From assembly GCA_028015205.1 (NCBI GenBank), contig CM051514.1:35666150-35730149 (forward strand): 64,000 bases of DNA, read 5' to 3'. The notes beneath the pieces are model-generated. The model searched no databases. It was not told the origin of the DNA and saw only the letters and a program-made list of their open reading frames with translations. How positions within the stretch are numbered: the stretch's first letter is position 1; every line of letters begins with the position of its first letter. The DNA is from Mytilisepta virgata (lineage: Eukaryota; Mollusca; Bivalvia; Mytilida; Mytilidae). Of the stretch, positions 33,690-48,521 are shown in pieces. A program made the position numbers and the translations under genes.

Positions 33690-34085
33690 TTTTCATAAAT
33701 AAACTGTTGACACAGAAATATGACTTGCCTGTCAGCGGAAAATTCAAGAAACAATCTGATGGAAAGCAACATATAAATTGACAGACGCTGACCTAGGCAG
33801 GGCCTCAAATTAGTTGTCAAACTGGGATGTACTGATAGTAGTGCAACTTCATAGAAAATTTCATTGATCTATCACAAGTAGTTCCTACCAAACTAACTTT
33901 GAGCAGAAAATTTAACATTGAAAATTTCTAATTAATTGAAAGTCACTGGACAATGACCTAAGGGGCAGGGTCTCAAAATGGTCAACTAACTGAGTTGTAC
34001 TGATAGTAATGCAACTTTATAGAAAATATCATTGATCTATCACAAGTACTTCCTATCAAACTAACTTAAGCAAAAAACTTAACAA
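33690..34085. repeat. About two and a half tandem copies of a 170-bp unit
   Basis: TGTACTGATAGTARTGCAACTT and CATTGATCTATCACAAGTA recur at about 33828-33890 and 33995-34050. Confidence 0.65.
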
Positions 34086-34299
34086 TTGTTCATACTGACG
34101 ATGCTGTCGCCAGAAAAGCAACACCCATGTTTCGGCTTCCACGACTTTCATCTCAGGCCAGACACACAGTCATTTATGAAGTATGCGGGTTAATTGCTGT
34201 TCTTAAGTATTTCACTGTACATCTCAATCTGTTTATATGTCCTGTTTATATATAGTTTCATGGTTTTGGCTGAATTTCTTCAAAATGCTTTTATAATAA

Positions 34300-34556
34300 C
34301 TTATGCAGTGAGGGCAGATTCCCAACACTGAAAACTGTATGAGGATCTGGTAAGTACTTTTTGGATGCCATTACTGGGTTGGCATTTATCAAATATCTCA
34401 TTTCTTTTGTAATAAGAAATAAAACAAACAAAACCTGATGCTTTTAATTGGTCGATACAGTTGCCAATATAAATGAACAAATAAAAGTCAAATATCCATA
34501 AAAATATAATTTCCATTTTCCATTCTTCTTTTCCCATACTGGTCATCTGGCTGCCC
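34300..34556 (-). other. TRA2: Possible TRA2 3'UTR exon
   Basis: Acceptor-like AAGAATTACAG just before 34556, followed by a purine-rich GGGAAAAGAAGAATGG stretch. The 3' end is not defined. Confidence 0.3.
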
Positions 34557-34849
34557 CTGTAATTCTTAGATTCATGTTATCATATAAGACTATTAATAAC
34601 ACATATCAATGTTAATTAAAAGTGTAATAATTCAATGAGAAGAACCTTTCATACAGATTCACAGTTGTTTGATATTGTCGTAATCAAAGTGTGCAGTATA
34701 CCTTTCAGTAACAACGCAATACCTACCTTATCCAACCTTATACATGGCTCAGATTTGTAATGATAAGTTTCATGATGTCATTAAATGTAAATTAAGTAAA
34801 CTTATAAAAATACATCATTTATACATGTATATGACTGAAAAGAGCATAC

Positions 34850-34887
34850 CTCTTGTCTTCATGAAGAGGCTTCGATTTCTTCACAGC
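34850..34887 (-). CDS. TRA2: TRA2 candidate terminal coding exon 13
   Basis: 38 nt between TTATTTTAG and GTATGC; joins in phase to give RCEEIEASS and TGA (34861-34859). Contains GTGAAGAAATCGAAG, a GAA-rich enhancer-like run. If it is skipped, joining to the acceptor at 34556 would give RAAR and a stop. Confidence 0.5.
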
Positions 34888-37800
34888 CTAAAATAATATG
34901 TCATAATATTTTACTTCACAATGAAGCTTTAACTAAGGTGGGCATGCAGGGATAAAAAAGTACCCAAATTAGAAAAAATTTTGAAACCCTTTTGAATTTG
35001 AATTCTAATCATATGAATTTACAAGCAAACCCCTTTCTGAATCCTTACCTAAAGTACACTATTTGAAAATTTTCCATTTATTCTGACAAGGCAAAGACAA
35101 AAAAAGAAATAGAAAAAAAACCAAAAATACTTTAACAGCAATCAATTCCCTGAATTAAAACCATGTTAGATGTATTAGACCATTCTCTCCTAAGTAATAA
35201 TCCCAAGGAAAACTGGTCTGTTATCTAAAACATGAAAGTGGAACACCATAATACAGTAATCAATAACTTGCTCAATGACATTGCTTACAGAGGGAAAATG
35301 GTCATATTTGAAATCTTACCAAATTTCTTAACTTCGGTTTAAAATACACACTTTATCTTCTGAGACTTCTACGTTTCCAAACCTATCTTCAAATTTTCTT
35401 ATTTCCAGAAATAAACCAAATTTTTTTATTTTGGTGTTCATTCCTCATAATCTTCATTCCCCTTTATTTAATTTTCTCCTCAAACTTCATAATTTCAATC
35501 TTCAAAGCCAAAAACTTTTAACTAATCTTCATTTCCCCTCTTTCTTCATTTTTCAATTTTCATTCTTCTATTTTCTCTCTTCAGAATTATTTCATTTATA
35601 CAAATTAAGATCTTCAAAATTTGCCCTCTTCATATTTTCATTTTCTTTCTTCATTTTCCTATCTTCAAATTTTCAATTCTTACATTTTTCCACCAGTTCT
35701 TCTCAACCTTATACAATACAAAGAGAAAAAAATAAGTGACATCGAACAATCAATTTTGAAATATACATATTGTCATATTATTACCAATAACAGCATTTTG
35801 TTCAAGCTCTTTCTGTATGAACATGTATGAATAATATGATCATAAAATAAATATTGTTACAACTGATAAAAAATAATTTGGTTAAAATTACAATTAACCG
35901 TCAAGAAAAAAAGAATATTTGACCAATATTTTTAATGAAAAAAAGAATTCTGACAGAAAAAAAGAGAAGAAAAACAGAGAAGCAAATCTAAAACACAGGT
36001 CTTTTTTCAGGCATCTTATACTTTTCAACCAATATATTTCCCCAAACATGCACTAGAAACAACAGTTTGATCTTAAACAGCCATTTCAGTCTTGATTTTT
36101 AGAATTTCTGAGATTTCAAACAAAAACAAGACCAAAACAGGATATAATGTCTTGCAGTCAATAAAGACTGGTTAAGACCATTTCATAAAAGTTAAGAATG
36201 AATTATTCAATGTTTAACATTACCCGTGCTGAACTGATCTAAACTGGTCTTGACTGACCTTGATTGACTGCAAGAAAAGATATCTTGATTTGATCTTGTT
36301 ATCTTTACTTTGTTGAAAACTATGGACATGCAGAAAAACAAGACTAAATAAGAACAAACAAGACCAGAATGGCCCTTTAAGATCAAAATTGAGTTACTAG
36401 TGATGTATATTTTCAGATCTAACAGTTCAGTTAAATGAATTTATTATTTTATGATCATAATGTAATTCAACATAAAGTATGAATGATAAAATATGAAACA
36501 ACAATCAGTTAACTGTGCCTTTGTCCCATATATGATAAAATGTTCTCTCTCCCTCCACACAAAAAAACATTAAAATTTCAATGTTTTCCAGTCACTGGAG
36601 AACTAAATTGTTTTTACCATTCATGAAACTGTCATAATGAAGACAAAAGCAAGTTTATCATCAATTATAAATCACAAATGTACAACTTATTTTTGCATGA
36701 TAAATTAACATGTCTTTATATGTAGATTGTTTATTCTTGCATGTCATTATATTTTGACATGGTTCACTGGAAACAGCACTCATAGTATTTGTTGATCTCC
36801 TCCTAGTTGATATTTAATATCGACCTAATAAAATAGAAACACAATACAACATTGATAATAATTATACACATGAAACATGATATAGGCAGATGATTAATGA
36901 AAATGATCTTTTGCACACCCAGTTATCTCTCTAATTCATAACAACTGGTTACGGTAAAATTTGCCGAGTTATTTCAAAATTTGGGAAATGTGATTCGATA
37001 AAATAGGTCCTGGTTGAAGTGTGTATATAACCCCATTAAGATTGACACAATATAGTAAAAAAAAATCTGTCTGAACAAATATTGGCTATAAAAATTTGGA
37101 ATTTATTATTAGAGAGCAGATTTTCAACTACACGTATACTCATATGTAATTTATAACTAGAATAGAACACACTTAAGAAAGGATAAAATATCAAATCACA
37201 TTTCAGATTTTTTTAAGAATGAGCAGAATAATTAACATTTTCAATTGATTTGCATGAGAGATAAGCAGGTGTGTTATGATTTAATACAATTTATATAACT
37301 TGGTCAATGGGAAAGAACTCAAATGACCAATTTTCAACATTTAGTAACTCAACCCCTCCATATTATTTTTTCCCATTTTTTAATACTTGTTGATTTCTAG
37401 GTATCCTCCCTAATCTGTATAAAAAAAAACTAAACTCTTAAAATCACCTGATTTCCCCGTAATAATCAAATTATTTTCTTTTTTTTTTAATTCTTTTTAC
37501 CTCCTCAGAGGACTCAACTTTTACTTTAAGTTAAGTAGAACATAAGCAAAAATTTTAAAAATTCTATTGATGACAGACATGAAATTTTTTTTTTGGCCCA
37601 GCCTCATCAAATCAATACAATTACAGGCTTTATATTCTTAATATTTCTTTTTCATTCACTTGTTAATACATTATATACATGTACAAGAAATATTCAAGAG
37701 GATAACAATCAAAATTGTATCCAAATTACATTTTATGGACAATACTTAAGATTAAAATTTGAACTAAAAATTTTACCAAACTGATTGATCCAAGTTTTAA

Positions 37801-40800
37801 ATTAATAAAACTCCTAGTATTTCTATACAAATTTTCAGGGATTTTTAATTTATTTCTGATATGAATATCAATCCAGCTGATGACAATGACACTATTATAA
37901 ATGATAAGTATGATGATGATAAAATAAAAACAATCAACTGAGGCTATTTCAAAAATTAACTGTTCATTCTTTTTAAATAATATAAAGTATCACCTTTATA
38001 GGCATTTCAATGTTAATACATTTTGCAACGATGACTAAAAACATCATTTATCTATGATCAGGGTTCCCACAAAATTTTTTTTCTCAAATTCAAGGACTTT
38101 TCAAGGTGTTTTCCAGTGCTTTCTCATGATTTTCAAGGTCCCTTTTGTGGTCAAATGTCCCGCCATTTTGTCGGTTTTAAACATAACACAAAACATGCTG
38201 TTACTTAAAACGCTCAAAAGATTTCATACAGGAGACGTAGCCGGATTCAATGCGAAATTGCCTTTTGTATTACCCTTTATAAAGCAACACTAAGGCAATC
38301 AAATAATGATTTCTGCATGGTCACAGTAACAATGCGAAGCGGATCGAAATAATGATTAACGAGAAAAAAAACAAATCCGGTTAAATCCCGGTTTTTCCCG
38401 GATTTTTGCGATTTTTCCGAATTTCAAGGACTTTTCAAGGCCTGGAAAATTCGAAATGGAATTCCAGGTCTTTTCCCGTTTTCCAGGTCGTGTGGGAACC
38501 CTGTATGATTCTTGAACAGTTTACTTCAGGCTAATTAACCCAGGAGTTACAAACACATGATAATCAATATCTTGCACTTGGTACTGAGATAGTTTACCAA
38601 CCACCCTATAGGGACAATTACTCTAATCTAATAATACTTTATATTATTAAAATTTAAATAAGGTAATTAAATGTATTAGTCATGAAAACAAATATGCATC
38701 ACTTTTAAAGGTGTGAAATCAAAGTTTCCATTCTGCAAGGATTGTGATGTTAATCTAGGTTTAAAAAATTATACATCTGCCATTTTTTAGGCAACAACTT
38801 CTTGAATGCCAACCCCACCCAATTACAAATCTTTTATACACTTAACTTTTTCAGAGAGTTTTATCTGATTAAGGAATTGAACACAAGTTCTACAACATGG
38901 CAATATTTAACATTCCTTGCTCATATTCTTGAAAAATTCTGAAATAGCCCCTTTACAAATTAAAATAGGCAATCACATTAATCCTACTGTCCGGCTTAAG
39001 TTATACTATTGATTTTACTTACGTGGACTGTATGACCTTGATCTTGACCTTGAATATCGACTACTCCTTCGACTGTAGTGAGGTGAAGGAGACCTCCATC
39101 GACTCCCGCCACTGTGTCCCCTGAAATACATGATGAATTTCACTTTAATATAATTTCATATTTTATTTCAAATCTGATAAAAAAGAAATTTTTTCCTTAC
39201 ATTTTCCAAGAAATAAATTTACTAAATCTTTGACCATGAAAACTCCGAACAATACTGTCAAAATTGACACTGTCTTCTTGTTCAGTTCAAAACCATACCA
39301 ATGCATTAAATGCTACTCATATGGCACCAAAAAATAATCATAAACCATTAGCTATCCGATTCTATTATTTTGTTTTCCATTGTTTTCAGTCAGTCATTAG
39401 ACTTATTTTTAGCTATTAGGCTTTTTTTTTTGCAAAGGTCCTTATGCTAAAAATAATTTTGATGCCTACAACAGATCTTAAATTTAAAATTATTGGAAAA
39501 AAATCTAACACTTTAATTTTATTAATTCTCAAATAATTTATAGCTAATTCACTCAAAAAGATAAAATTTTGAAATTCTTGAAAAGAATTCAAAGCAAAGA
39601 AAATTTAATATGTAAGCTATCTTGACATGTCAGAATATAAAATAATATATATAGTATAACCATACCTTTCTCTTGGTGGCCTGTGTAATGGAAAGAAAAA
39701 ATAATTGTATTTAATATACAAATATGATTTCTTATAATAAACAAAATTTATCTAAATTTACGATTTCAAAACTTAATATCAAAAATGAAAATACATGCGA
39801 ATTGCTCACTATCAAAGTAAATGTATTTTACACATAATCTTTTATATCGCCAGCTCGGCATAAAACAATATTCAATCAATCAATCACATAATCTTTTATT
39901 AATTTGTTTTTTCTCGTACATTGTTCAATAATACGATACTTTTATGTTAATACACTTGCATGTACAAGATTATACAGTATAAAGAACTCATGTTAAAAGT
40001 TTCAAGTCTTGAATTTCATGGCAAAGAAATCTTCATTTTAGAATTACCCACTGATAAATAAAATGCGGAGTAATCTCAACTAGATACAATTGTTACGCAC
40101 ATCGTAACGATATTCCCATTGCCATAGGGGCTCCTTATATCAATTTCTACGGCTCCCTAATTTTTTTTTATTATTTGGAATGGCGGCCATCTTGGATTTT
40201 CCAATATGGCCGATCAAAAGCACTTGTGGTGACCTGTTTTTAAACCAAGTATCAAGTCTCTACAATTTGTTTTGAACTTTGACAGCCGCCATTATGAAAA
40301 TGGCTGACCCTTGATTTTTGTGCCAATTTTGGTTATGAACCCTTCAGCTCTTTTTGAGAACACTCACAGACAAAACTTGGTCGGATGATAGGAGAATAAT
40401 ATTATTAGGAAACGGAGTAAAAACAATATTTTCCCCTCCAAACTTCGTTTGAGGGAACATAATAAAAAGAAATATCCTTGCTGTAAAAGAACTATTTAAC
40501 TTACGTTGTGGGTTTTCCTAAATATATTCCAGGGGTAGGAGTATGTGCTCTTTCTGTAATAGAATAATCCAATCGAATCCTTCGCCCATCAATCTCTGTT
40601 CCAGAACATCTATCTTTAGCCTGTTGATCCAAAGTTAAAACAAAAGTTATTCTAAAGAATCTATTTTATACTACATGTGCGTAACATATTTTACTTGAAA
40701 AATCCAAATTTTGGTGAATTTATGAATGTTTGAAAAACACTGACCTTTGGCAGAAAAACAGGCAACCTTAACTGTACTAAAATCGCCAAATGATGGATTC

Positions 40801-43800
40801 AAGCTCACTACTTCAATACGGATAGACTAATGATCATGTATCAATGTGAATTTGGCCATGGAGGCACCCATAAGGGCTATTCCAGAAAAAAGTGTCTCCT
40901 GGGGGCAGAACACCATCGATATAAAATTGTGTTGGTAGGGGGTAAAACTGCATTTGAAATTTGCTGGTTGGGTTGTGAACAAAGACAAGGGGCTCAGTGG
41001 GCTAAGCCTGTATCGCACACCTGGCAGTCTGATGATTTCGGGTAGGGGTTTCAAGTTTACTGATGCACCCCGTGTCATAGCACTTTTATTGTTGTTCTTC
41101 ATCTGGAAAGTCATTGTAACGTCTTTAACAATGAGCTAAAAGAATCACACCTGATCATAAGGTCAGGACAGCTCCTAGCAGACATAACACACATTTTACT
41201 TACCTCAATGGAATCCTCTAGATTCTTAAAATAAATGAATGAAAAGCCTCGTGATCTCCCACTCTAAAAAAATAAGTAAATGTATATATATTTAGTATGT
41301 AGAATGCTTACGTGTGTAATTATCTGTTTTCTTTTAATTGTAACAGTTACATGTAATGTCCAATTTAATGAAATCATAGATTTTCATCTCTACCATCTTT
41401 GAATTTTACCCAACGTCCAAATTTTATTCAAATCAAATCATTTTCTGCCAAAAAACAGTCAACTATAAAGGCAAAATCTATTCATTTTGGAAACAGACAA
41501 TTATTTTGAGATTTTTACGAATAAACAGCTCCATTCAAACCTTATAATTGATTTTTATATAGTCAATTCTTGTTATATCAAATCCATTGGGACCTGAAAA
41601 TCTATTTTGACTTAAGCAAGAATTTGAGATATCAGGAGTAAATCTGTACAGTTACTGCAGTTGAGGGTCCAAACATACAACGAGAGTCAACTGTATTTAT
41701 TATAAAGGTGTAAAGGATGGATGGATGGATGATTATTGTTTAACGTCCAGTGGCAACCAGGTGCATATCAGGACGAGAACATGTTGATATGATAATAAAT
41801 ATGATCCCTGCTTTGTACTAGACCGACACGCTCAATCAGATTTTTAATGTGCTAGCTCACGTGGTAATTGTCCGCAGGAAGACATATCACCTCATTCGGA
41901 CACATTATACTGACTCCGAGCCAACCAGTCTTTGCTCTTACTCTTCGATGCCGCGTGCTTGGCGGAGAAGCAGCAAATACCAATTTTAATGTCTTTGGTT
42001 TGACCCGGCCGGGGATCGAACCCGTAACCTTCCGCACTCGGGGCGAGCACGCTACCACAAGACCACCGAGGCGGTTTACAGGTGTAAAGAAAGAAACTAG
42101 TATTATGATTAACATTACCTGTGAATAAAGCCTTTTACATGAAGTACAAATGAATTATGTAATTTATCTTCTCCTAAGATCTTATTAAAACTATACAAGC
42201 TTATAGTACAAAAACATAAATATGAAAATTATAATTACAGAGCTGACTGAAATGCGAAATTTAATCATGTGATAGATTTATTGAAAATATTCACAATACC
42301 AATATGCAATGTTAATCTAGTAATAACTAATGGGATCCAAAAACGGTCATATATGTATAGTATACCTGTCTGTCATATACAACTTGGACATCTTCTAATG
42401 GCCCAAATCTGGAAAATACATCTCTTAAATCTCTCTCTTGTGTATACAAACTCAGTCCAAACACACCTAAACATCTTGTAGGCTCTGGTTTATCCTGTTA
42501 AATAAAGTGCACATCAATGCAATTGTTATTTTTCATAGCATTTAATTAAGATACCCAAACACAATTTTATATTCCAAATTAATGAAATGACAATCCATTT
42601 TAATTCTTATTTGTAGAAATTCCAAAATTATTCAAATACTGACCAGAAAAACTAGAGGCTCAGAGCAAGGTAAAGGTCAGATCTAATCCAAAATTTTTAA
42701 CCTGACAACTGGGCAGGAATATGAGGACAAGGGCAGGTAATGGTAACATCCTATTATGCTGAGCCCATACGCATACTACAATAAAATGCTCCGCTGGGCG
42801 CAGCTAGATACGACCGCAGATGTCGAACCCTGAATAGTTGGGGCAATTATGAACACAACATTCAAGCTTGATACAATACTGAATTTGGATTGTGAATAAA
42901 TATTTGACACAGCATAGGTTTCTGACACAGAATGAATGTTATCTAAGAACTTAAAAATTTTTAATTTACCTATTCAAACCATATCAGTATTATTTGTTTT
43001 TATATATAAATCAGAAATAACCAATTTAAAATTTAAAATTGGGCACACATATCAATTTCTTGCTATTGCGCAATACTGTGTAATTGAAAATTTCTTCAAA
43101 TTTTTGACACATAATAACTGAAATCAAAGAACTTAAAATTGGTCATATGATTTGAATTTATATTCAATTTTTTGCTTCTTGTGCAATACAATATGCTGTG
43201 GAGAATTGCCCCCCCCCCCCCCAAAAAAAAAAATAATAATTTACCCCTTTTTCTAGCTTTTGTGCAATACACTATGAAGTTGCACATTGACCCTCCTCCC
43301 AAAAAAAAACAATAAAATTTATTGTAACCCCCCCACCTTTTTTGCTAAAAAAAATTTGAAATTTTCTTTTTAATTTATGAAATATGAAATGAGAAAAAAT
43401 TACCCCCTCCCCAATTTCTCATTTGCCCCCCCCCCCCCCCCCCAAATTTTGTTTTCAACCCCCCCCCCCCCCCATTTCTTTATACTTTGGAACCATAACA
43501 GCCCATTTAAATACACTATAACATATTAAAATAAAATGCTCCGCTGGGCGCAGCTAGATACGACCGCAGATGTCGAACCCTGAATAGTTGGGGCAATTAT
43601 GAACACAACATTCAAGCTTGATACAATACTGAATTTGGATTGTGAATAAATATTTGACACAGCATAGGTTTCTGGCACAGAATGAATGTTGTCTAAGAAC
43701 TTAAAATTTTTTAATTTACCTATTCAAACCATATCAGTATTATTTGTTTTTATATATAAATCAGAAATAACCAATTTAAAATTTAAAATTGGGCACACAT

Positions 43801-46800
43801 ATCAATTTCTTGCTATTGCGCAATACTGTGCAATTGAAAATTTCTTCAAATATTTGACACATAATAGGTTTCTGACACAGAATAACTGAAATCAAAGAAC
43901 TTAGAATTGGTCATATAAGTTGAATTTATATTCAATTTTTTGCTTCTTGTGCAATACAATATGCTGTGGAGAATTGCCCCCCCCCCCCTCCAAAAAAAAA
44001 TAATAATTTACCCCTTTTTTTAGCTTTTGTGCAATACACTATGAAGTTGCACATTGACCCCCCCCCCCCCCCCCCTCCCAAAAAAAAAACAAAAAACAAT
44101 AAAATTTAATGTAACCCCCCCCCTTTTTTTGCTAAAAAAATTTGAAATTTTCTTTTTAATTTATGAAATATGAAATGAGAAAAAAATTACCCCCTCCCCA
44201 ATTTCTCATTTACCCCCCCCCCTCTAAATTTTGTTTTCAACCCCCCCCCCCCCCCCATTTCTTTATACTTTGCAACCATAACAGCCCATTTAAATACACC
44301 ATAACATATTAAAATAGAAAATGACATCATAGTCATGGAATTTGTTAATAATAAGGTTTTGATAGCAGAGCACACATATCAATTTCTTGCTATTGCACAA
44401 TACTGTGCAATTGAAAATTTCTTCAAATATTTGACACATAATAGGTTTCTGACACAGAATAACTGAAATAAAGAACTTAGAATTGGTCATATGATTTGAA
44501 TTTATATTCAATTTTTTGCTCCTTGTGCAATACAATATGCTGTGGAGAATTTCCCCCCCCCCCCCCCAAAAAAAAAAAAATTTAATCCCTTTTTTAGCTT
44601 TAATTTTGGACCCCGATTTGGACCAACTTGAAAACTGGGCCCATAATAAAAAAAAACTAAGTACATGTTTAGATTCAGCATATCAAAGAACCCCAAGAAT
44701 TCAATTTTTGTTAAAATCAAACTAAGTTTAATTTTGGACACTTTGGACCTTAATGTAGACCAATTTGAAAACGGGACCAAAAATTAAGAATCTAAATGCA
44801 CGGTTAGATTCGGCATATCAAAGAACCCCAATAAGTCAATTTTCGATGAAATCAAACAAAGTTTAATTTTGGACCCCGATTTGGACCAACTTGAAAACTG
44901 GGCCCATAATAAAAAAACTAAGTACATGTTTAGATTCAGCATATCAAAGAACCCCAAGAATTCAATTTTTGTTAAAATCAAACTAAGTTTAATTTTGGAC
45001 CCTTTGGACCTTAATGTAGACCAATTTGAAAACGGGACCAAAAATTAAGAATCTAAATGCACAGTTAGATTCGGCATATCAAAGAACCCCAATACTTCAA
45101 TTTTCGATGAAATCAAACAAAGTTTAATTTTGGACCCCGATTTGGACCAACTTGAAAACTGGGCCCATAATAAAAAAACTAAGTACATGTTTAGATTCAG
45201 CATATGAAAGAACCCCAAGAATTCAATTTTTGTTAAAATCAAACTAAGTTTAATTTTGGACCCTTTGGACCTTAATGTAGACCAATTTGAAAACGGGACC
45301 AAAAATTAAGAATCTAAAGGCACGGTTAGATTCGGCATATCAAAGAACCCCTATAGTTCAATTTTCGATGAAATCAAACTAAGTTTAATTTTGGACCCTT
45401 TTGGCCCCTAATTCCTAAACTGTTGGGACCAAAACTCCAAAAATCAATCCCAACCTTCCTTTTGTGGTCATAAACCTTGTGTTTAAATTTCATAGATTTC
45501 TATTTACTTATACTAAAGTTATTGTGCAAAAACCAAGAAAAATGCTTATTTGGGCCCTTTTTTAGCCCCTACTTCCTAAACTGTTGGGACCAAAACTCCC
45601 AAAAACAATCCCAACCTTCCTTTTGTGGTCACAAACCTTGTGTTAAAATTTCATAGATTTCTATTTACTTATACTAGAGTTATTGTGCGAAAACCAAGAA
45701 AAATGCTTATTGGGCCCTTTTTTGGCCCCTGATTCTTAAACTGTTGGGACCAAAACTCCCAAAATCAATCCCAACCTTCCTTTTGTGGTCATAAACCTTG
45801 TGTTTAAATTTCATAGATTTCTATTAACTTATACTAAAGTTATAGTGCGAAAACCAAATGTCTACAGACTCCGACGGACGACGGACGACGACGACGACGA
45901 CGACGCCAACGTCATACCAATATACGACCGCAAAAATTTTGCGGTCGTATAATAAAAAATGACATCATAGACATGCATGGCAAATTTTAAATATACATAA
46001 TTTAAAAGCAGTTTAGATAAGATAAACAAAAAAGCTTCATCAGCACATTTTATATTGGCAAATTTCCAATGGAATTTGTTAATAATAAAGTTTTGATAAC
46101 AGGGCACACATATCAATTTCTTGCTATTGTGCAATACTGTGCAATTGAAAATTTCTTCAAATATTTGACACATAATAGGTTTCTGACACAGAATAACTGA
46201 AATAAAGAACTTAGAATTGGTCATATGATTTGAATTTATATTCAATTTTTTGCTTTTGTGTAATACAATATGCTGTGGAGAATTGCCCCCCCCCCCCAAA
46301 AAAAAATAATTTACCCCCTTTTTAGCTTTAATTTTGGACCCCGATTTGGACCAACTTGAAAACTGGGCCCATAATAAAAAAACTAAGTACATGTTTAGAT
46401 TCAGCATATCAAAGAACCCAAAGAATTCAATTTTTGTTAAAATCAAACTAAGTTTATTTTTGGACCCTTTGGACCTTAATGTAGACCAATTTGAAAACGG
46501 GATCAAAAATTAAGAATCTAAATGCACGGTTAGATTCGGCATATCAAAGAACGCCAAAATTTTGCGGTCGTATAAAAAATTTGGTTGACATAAATGAACT
46601 AGTTACTAAGATATCCTTGTTAATTCCTGTGTCTCATCTTCAGCGACATTTGTTGCAGGCTAGACAAAAATCAAAAGAAACATACCCTATTACCAACATG
46701 TCTTCTCCTGTTGGACATTGGTGATGTGTCCTGAAATTAAAGAACCTTTGTGAGCACGCTCACATACCCCACGTCTTCATATTGTCACTGGAGAAACAAA

Positions 46801-47958
46801 ATCTCACTTCACAAGTAAAATGAACACAATCAAATGCTTACCTTCACATATTTATCCTAATTTGAATGGCAGCATATTGGGAAATTTAAATTCCAAGCGA
46901 GAGTAGTCAACAGTAATAGTATAGTGAGGCAAATAAGTTCAAAGGGGTGTAACTCCTAGAAAAAAAATTGAATCGTAATTTCTTGTCGATATGCACATCT
47001 ACGTAGTATGTCCTTATTATCTGAAAAGGTTTCATGAAATTCTGTTGTGTGGTTTGAGAGGAGTTGCGATGACAAACTGTTGCAGTAGTACATTAAAGTA
47101 AATAAGTTCAAAGGGGCGTAACTCCTAGAAAAAAAATTAAATCGCAATTTCCTGTCGATATGCACATATACGTAGTATGTCCTTATTATCTGAAAAGGTT
47201 TCATGAAATTCTGTTGTGTGGTTTGAGAGGAGTTGCGATGACAAACTGTTGCAGTAGTACATTAAAGTAAATAAGTTCAAAGGGGCATAACTCCTAGAAA
47301 AAAAATTGAATCGCAATTTCCTGTCGATATGCACATCTACGTAGTATCTCCTTATTATCTAAAAAGGTTTCATGAAATTCTGTTGTGTGGTTTGAGAGGA
47401 GTTGTGATGACAAACTGTTGCAGTAGTACATTAAAGTAAATAAGTTCAAAGGGGTGTAACTCCTAGAAAAAAAATTGAATCGTAATTTCCTGTCGATATG
47501 CACATCTACATTGTATGTCCTTATTATCTGAAAAGGTTTCATGAAATTCTGTTGTGTGGTTTGAGAGGAGTTGTGATGACAAACTGTTGCAGTAGTACAT
47601 TAAAGTATATAAGTTCAAAGGGGTGTAACTCCTAGAAAAAAAATTGAATCGCAATTTCCTGTCGATATGCACATCTACGTAGTATGCCCTTATTATCTGA
47701 AAAGGTTTCATGAAATTCTGTTGTGTGGTTTGAGAGGAGTTGCGATGACAAACTGTTGCAGTAGTACATTAAAGTAAATAAGTTCAAAGGGGTGTAACTC
47801 CTAGAAAAATAATTGAATTGCAATTTCCTGTCGATATGCACAACTACATAGTATGTCCTTATTATCTAAAAAGGTTTCGTGAAATTCTGTTGCGTGGTTT
47901 GAGAGGAGTTGTGATGACAAGAAACAGGACTGACGGACTGACGGACAGACGGACGGAG

Positions 47959-48007
<49 letters not shown>

Positions 48008-48485
48008 GGCAGTAAAGTATGCACATCTAAACATCATGACCAACCATCCTACCAAATATGAAAGCAATCCATTAAGGGATTTCAGAGGAGTTGCAGTGAC
48101 AAGATGATACTTGCTTTTTTAGCTGAAAATAGTCTAAGTCCAATAACTGAAATAAAATTAATCGGATCAATAAGGCAGTAAAGTATGCACATCTACACAT
48201 CATGACCAACAATCCTACCAAATATGAAAGCAATCCATTAAGCGGTTTTAGAGGAGTTGCAGTGACAAGATGATACTTTGGTATTTTAACTGAAAATAGT
48301 CTAAGTCCCACAACTCCCACAAAAATTATCCAATCAATATGGTGGTATAGTATGCACATATACACATCATAACCAACAATCCTACTAAATATGAAAGCAA
48401 TCCGTCAAGCGGTTACAGAGGAGTTGCAGTGACAAGAACAGGACTGACGGACGGACTGACGGACGGACGGACTGACGGACAGACG

Positions 48486-48521
<36 letters not shown>

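Larger units (their letters stand above)
42781..46580. mobile_element. Nested, internally duplicated element cluster (ACGACCGCA termini)
   Basis: A 750-bp block starting AAAATGCTCCGCTGGGCGCA at 42782 is repeated at 43532. Part of it recurs at 44335-44600 and again at 46080-46320. The cluster contains the 261-bp and 162-bp tandem arrays and TTGCGGTCGTATAA ends at about 45938-45951 and 46562-46575, matching the ATACGACCGCA near the left end. It fills the TRA2 intron between exons 8 and 7. Poly-C and poly-A tracts are frequent. Confidence 0.75.

Noticed and set aside
35431..35739. 102-codon plus-strand ORF rich in Phe, Leu and Ser
   Set aside because: It is translation of a CTTC/TTT-rich tract; the low complexity explains it, and the tract is more meaningful as GAA-rich RNA on the other strand.
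40830..41139. Coding exons in the TRA2 intron between exons 10 and 9
   Set aside because: Frames on both strands lack TRA2 or other recognised similarity, and exons 9 and 10 join in phase without them.
46956..48067. Series of similar minus-strand ORFs starting [16 protein letters not shown]
   Set aside because: They recur with the 169-bp repeat period and overlap each other; they are products of the tandem array.
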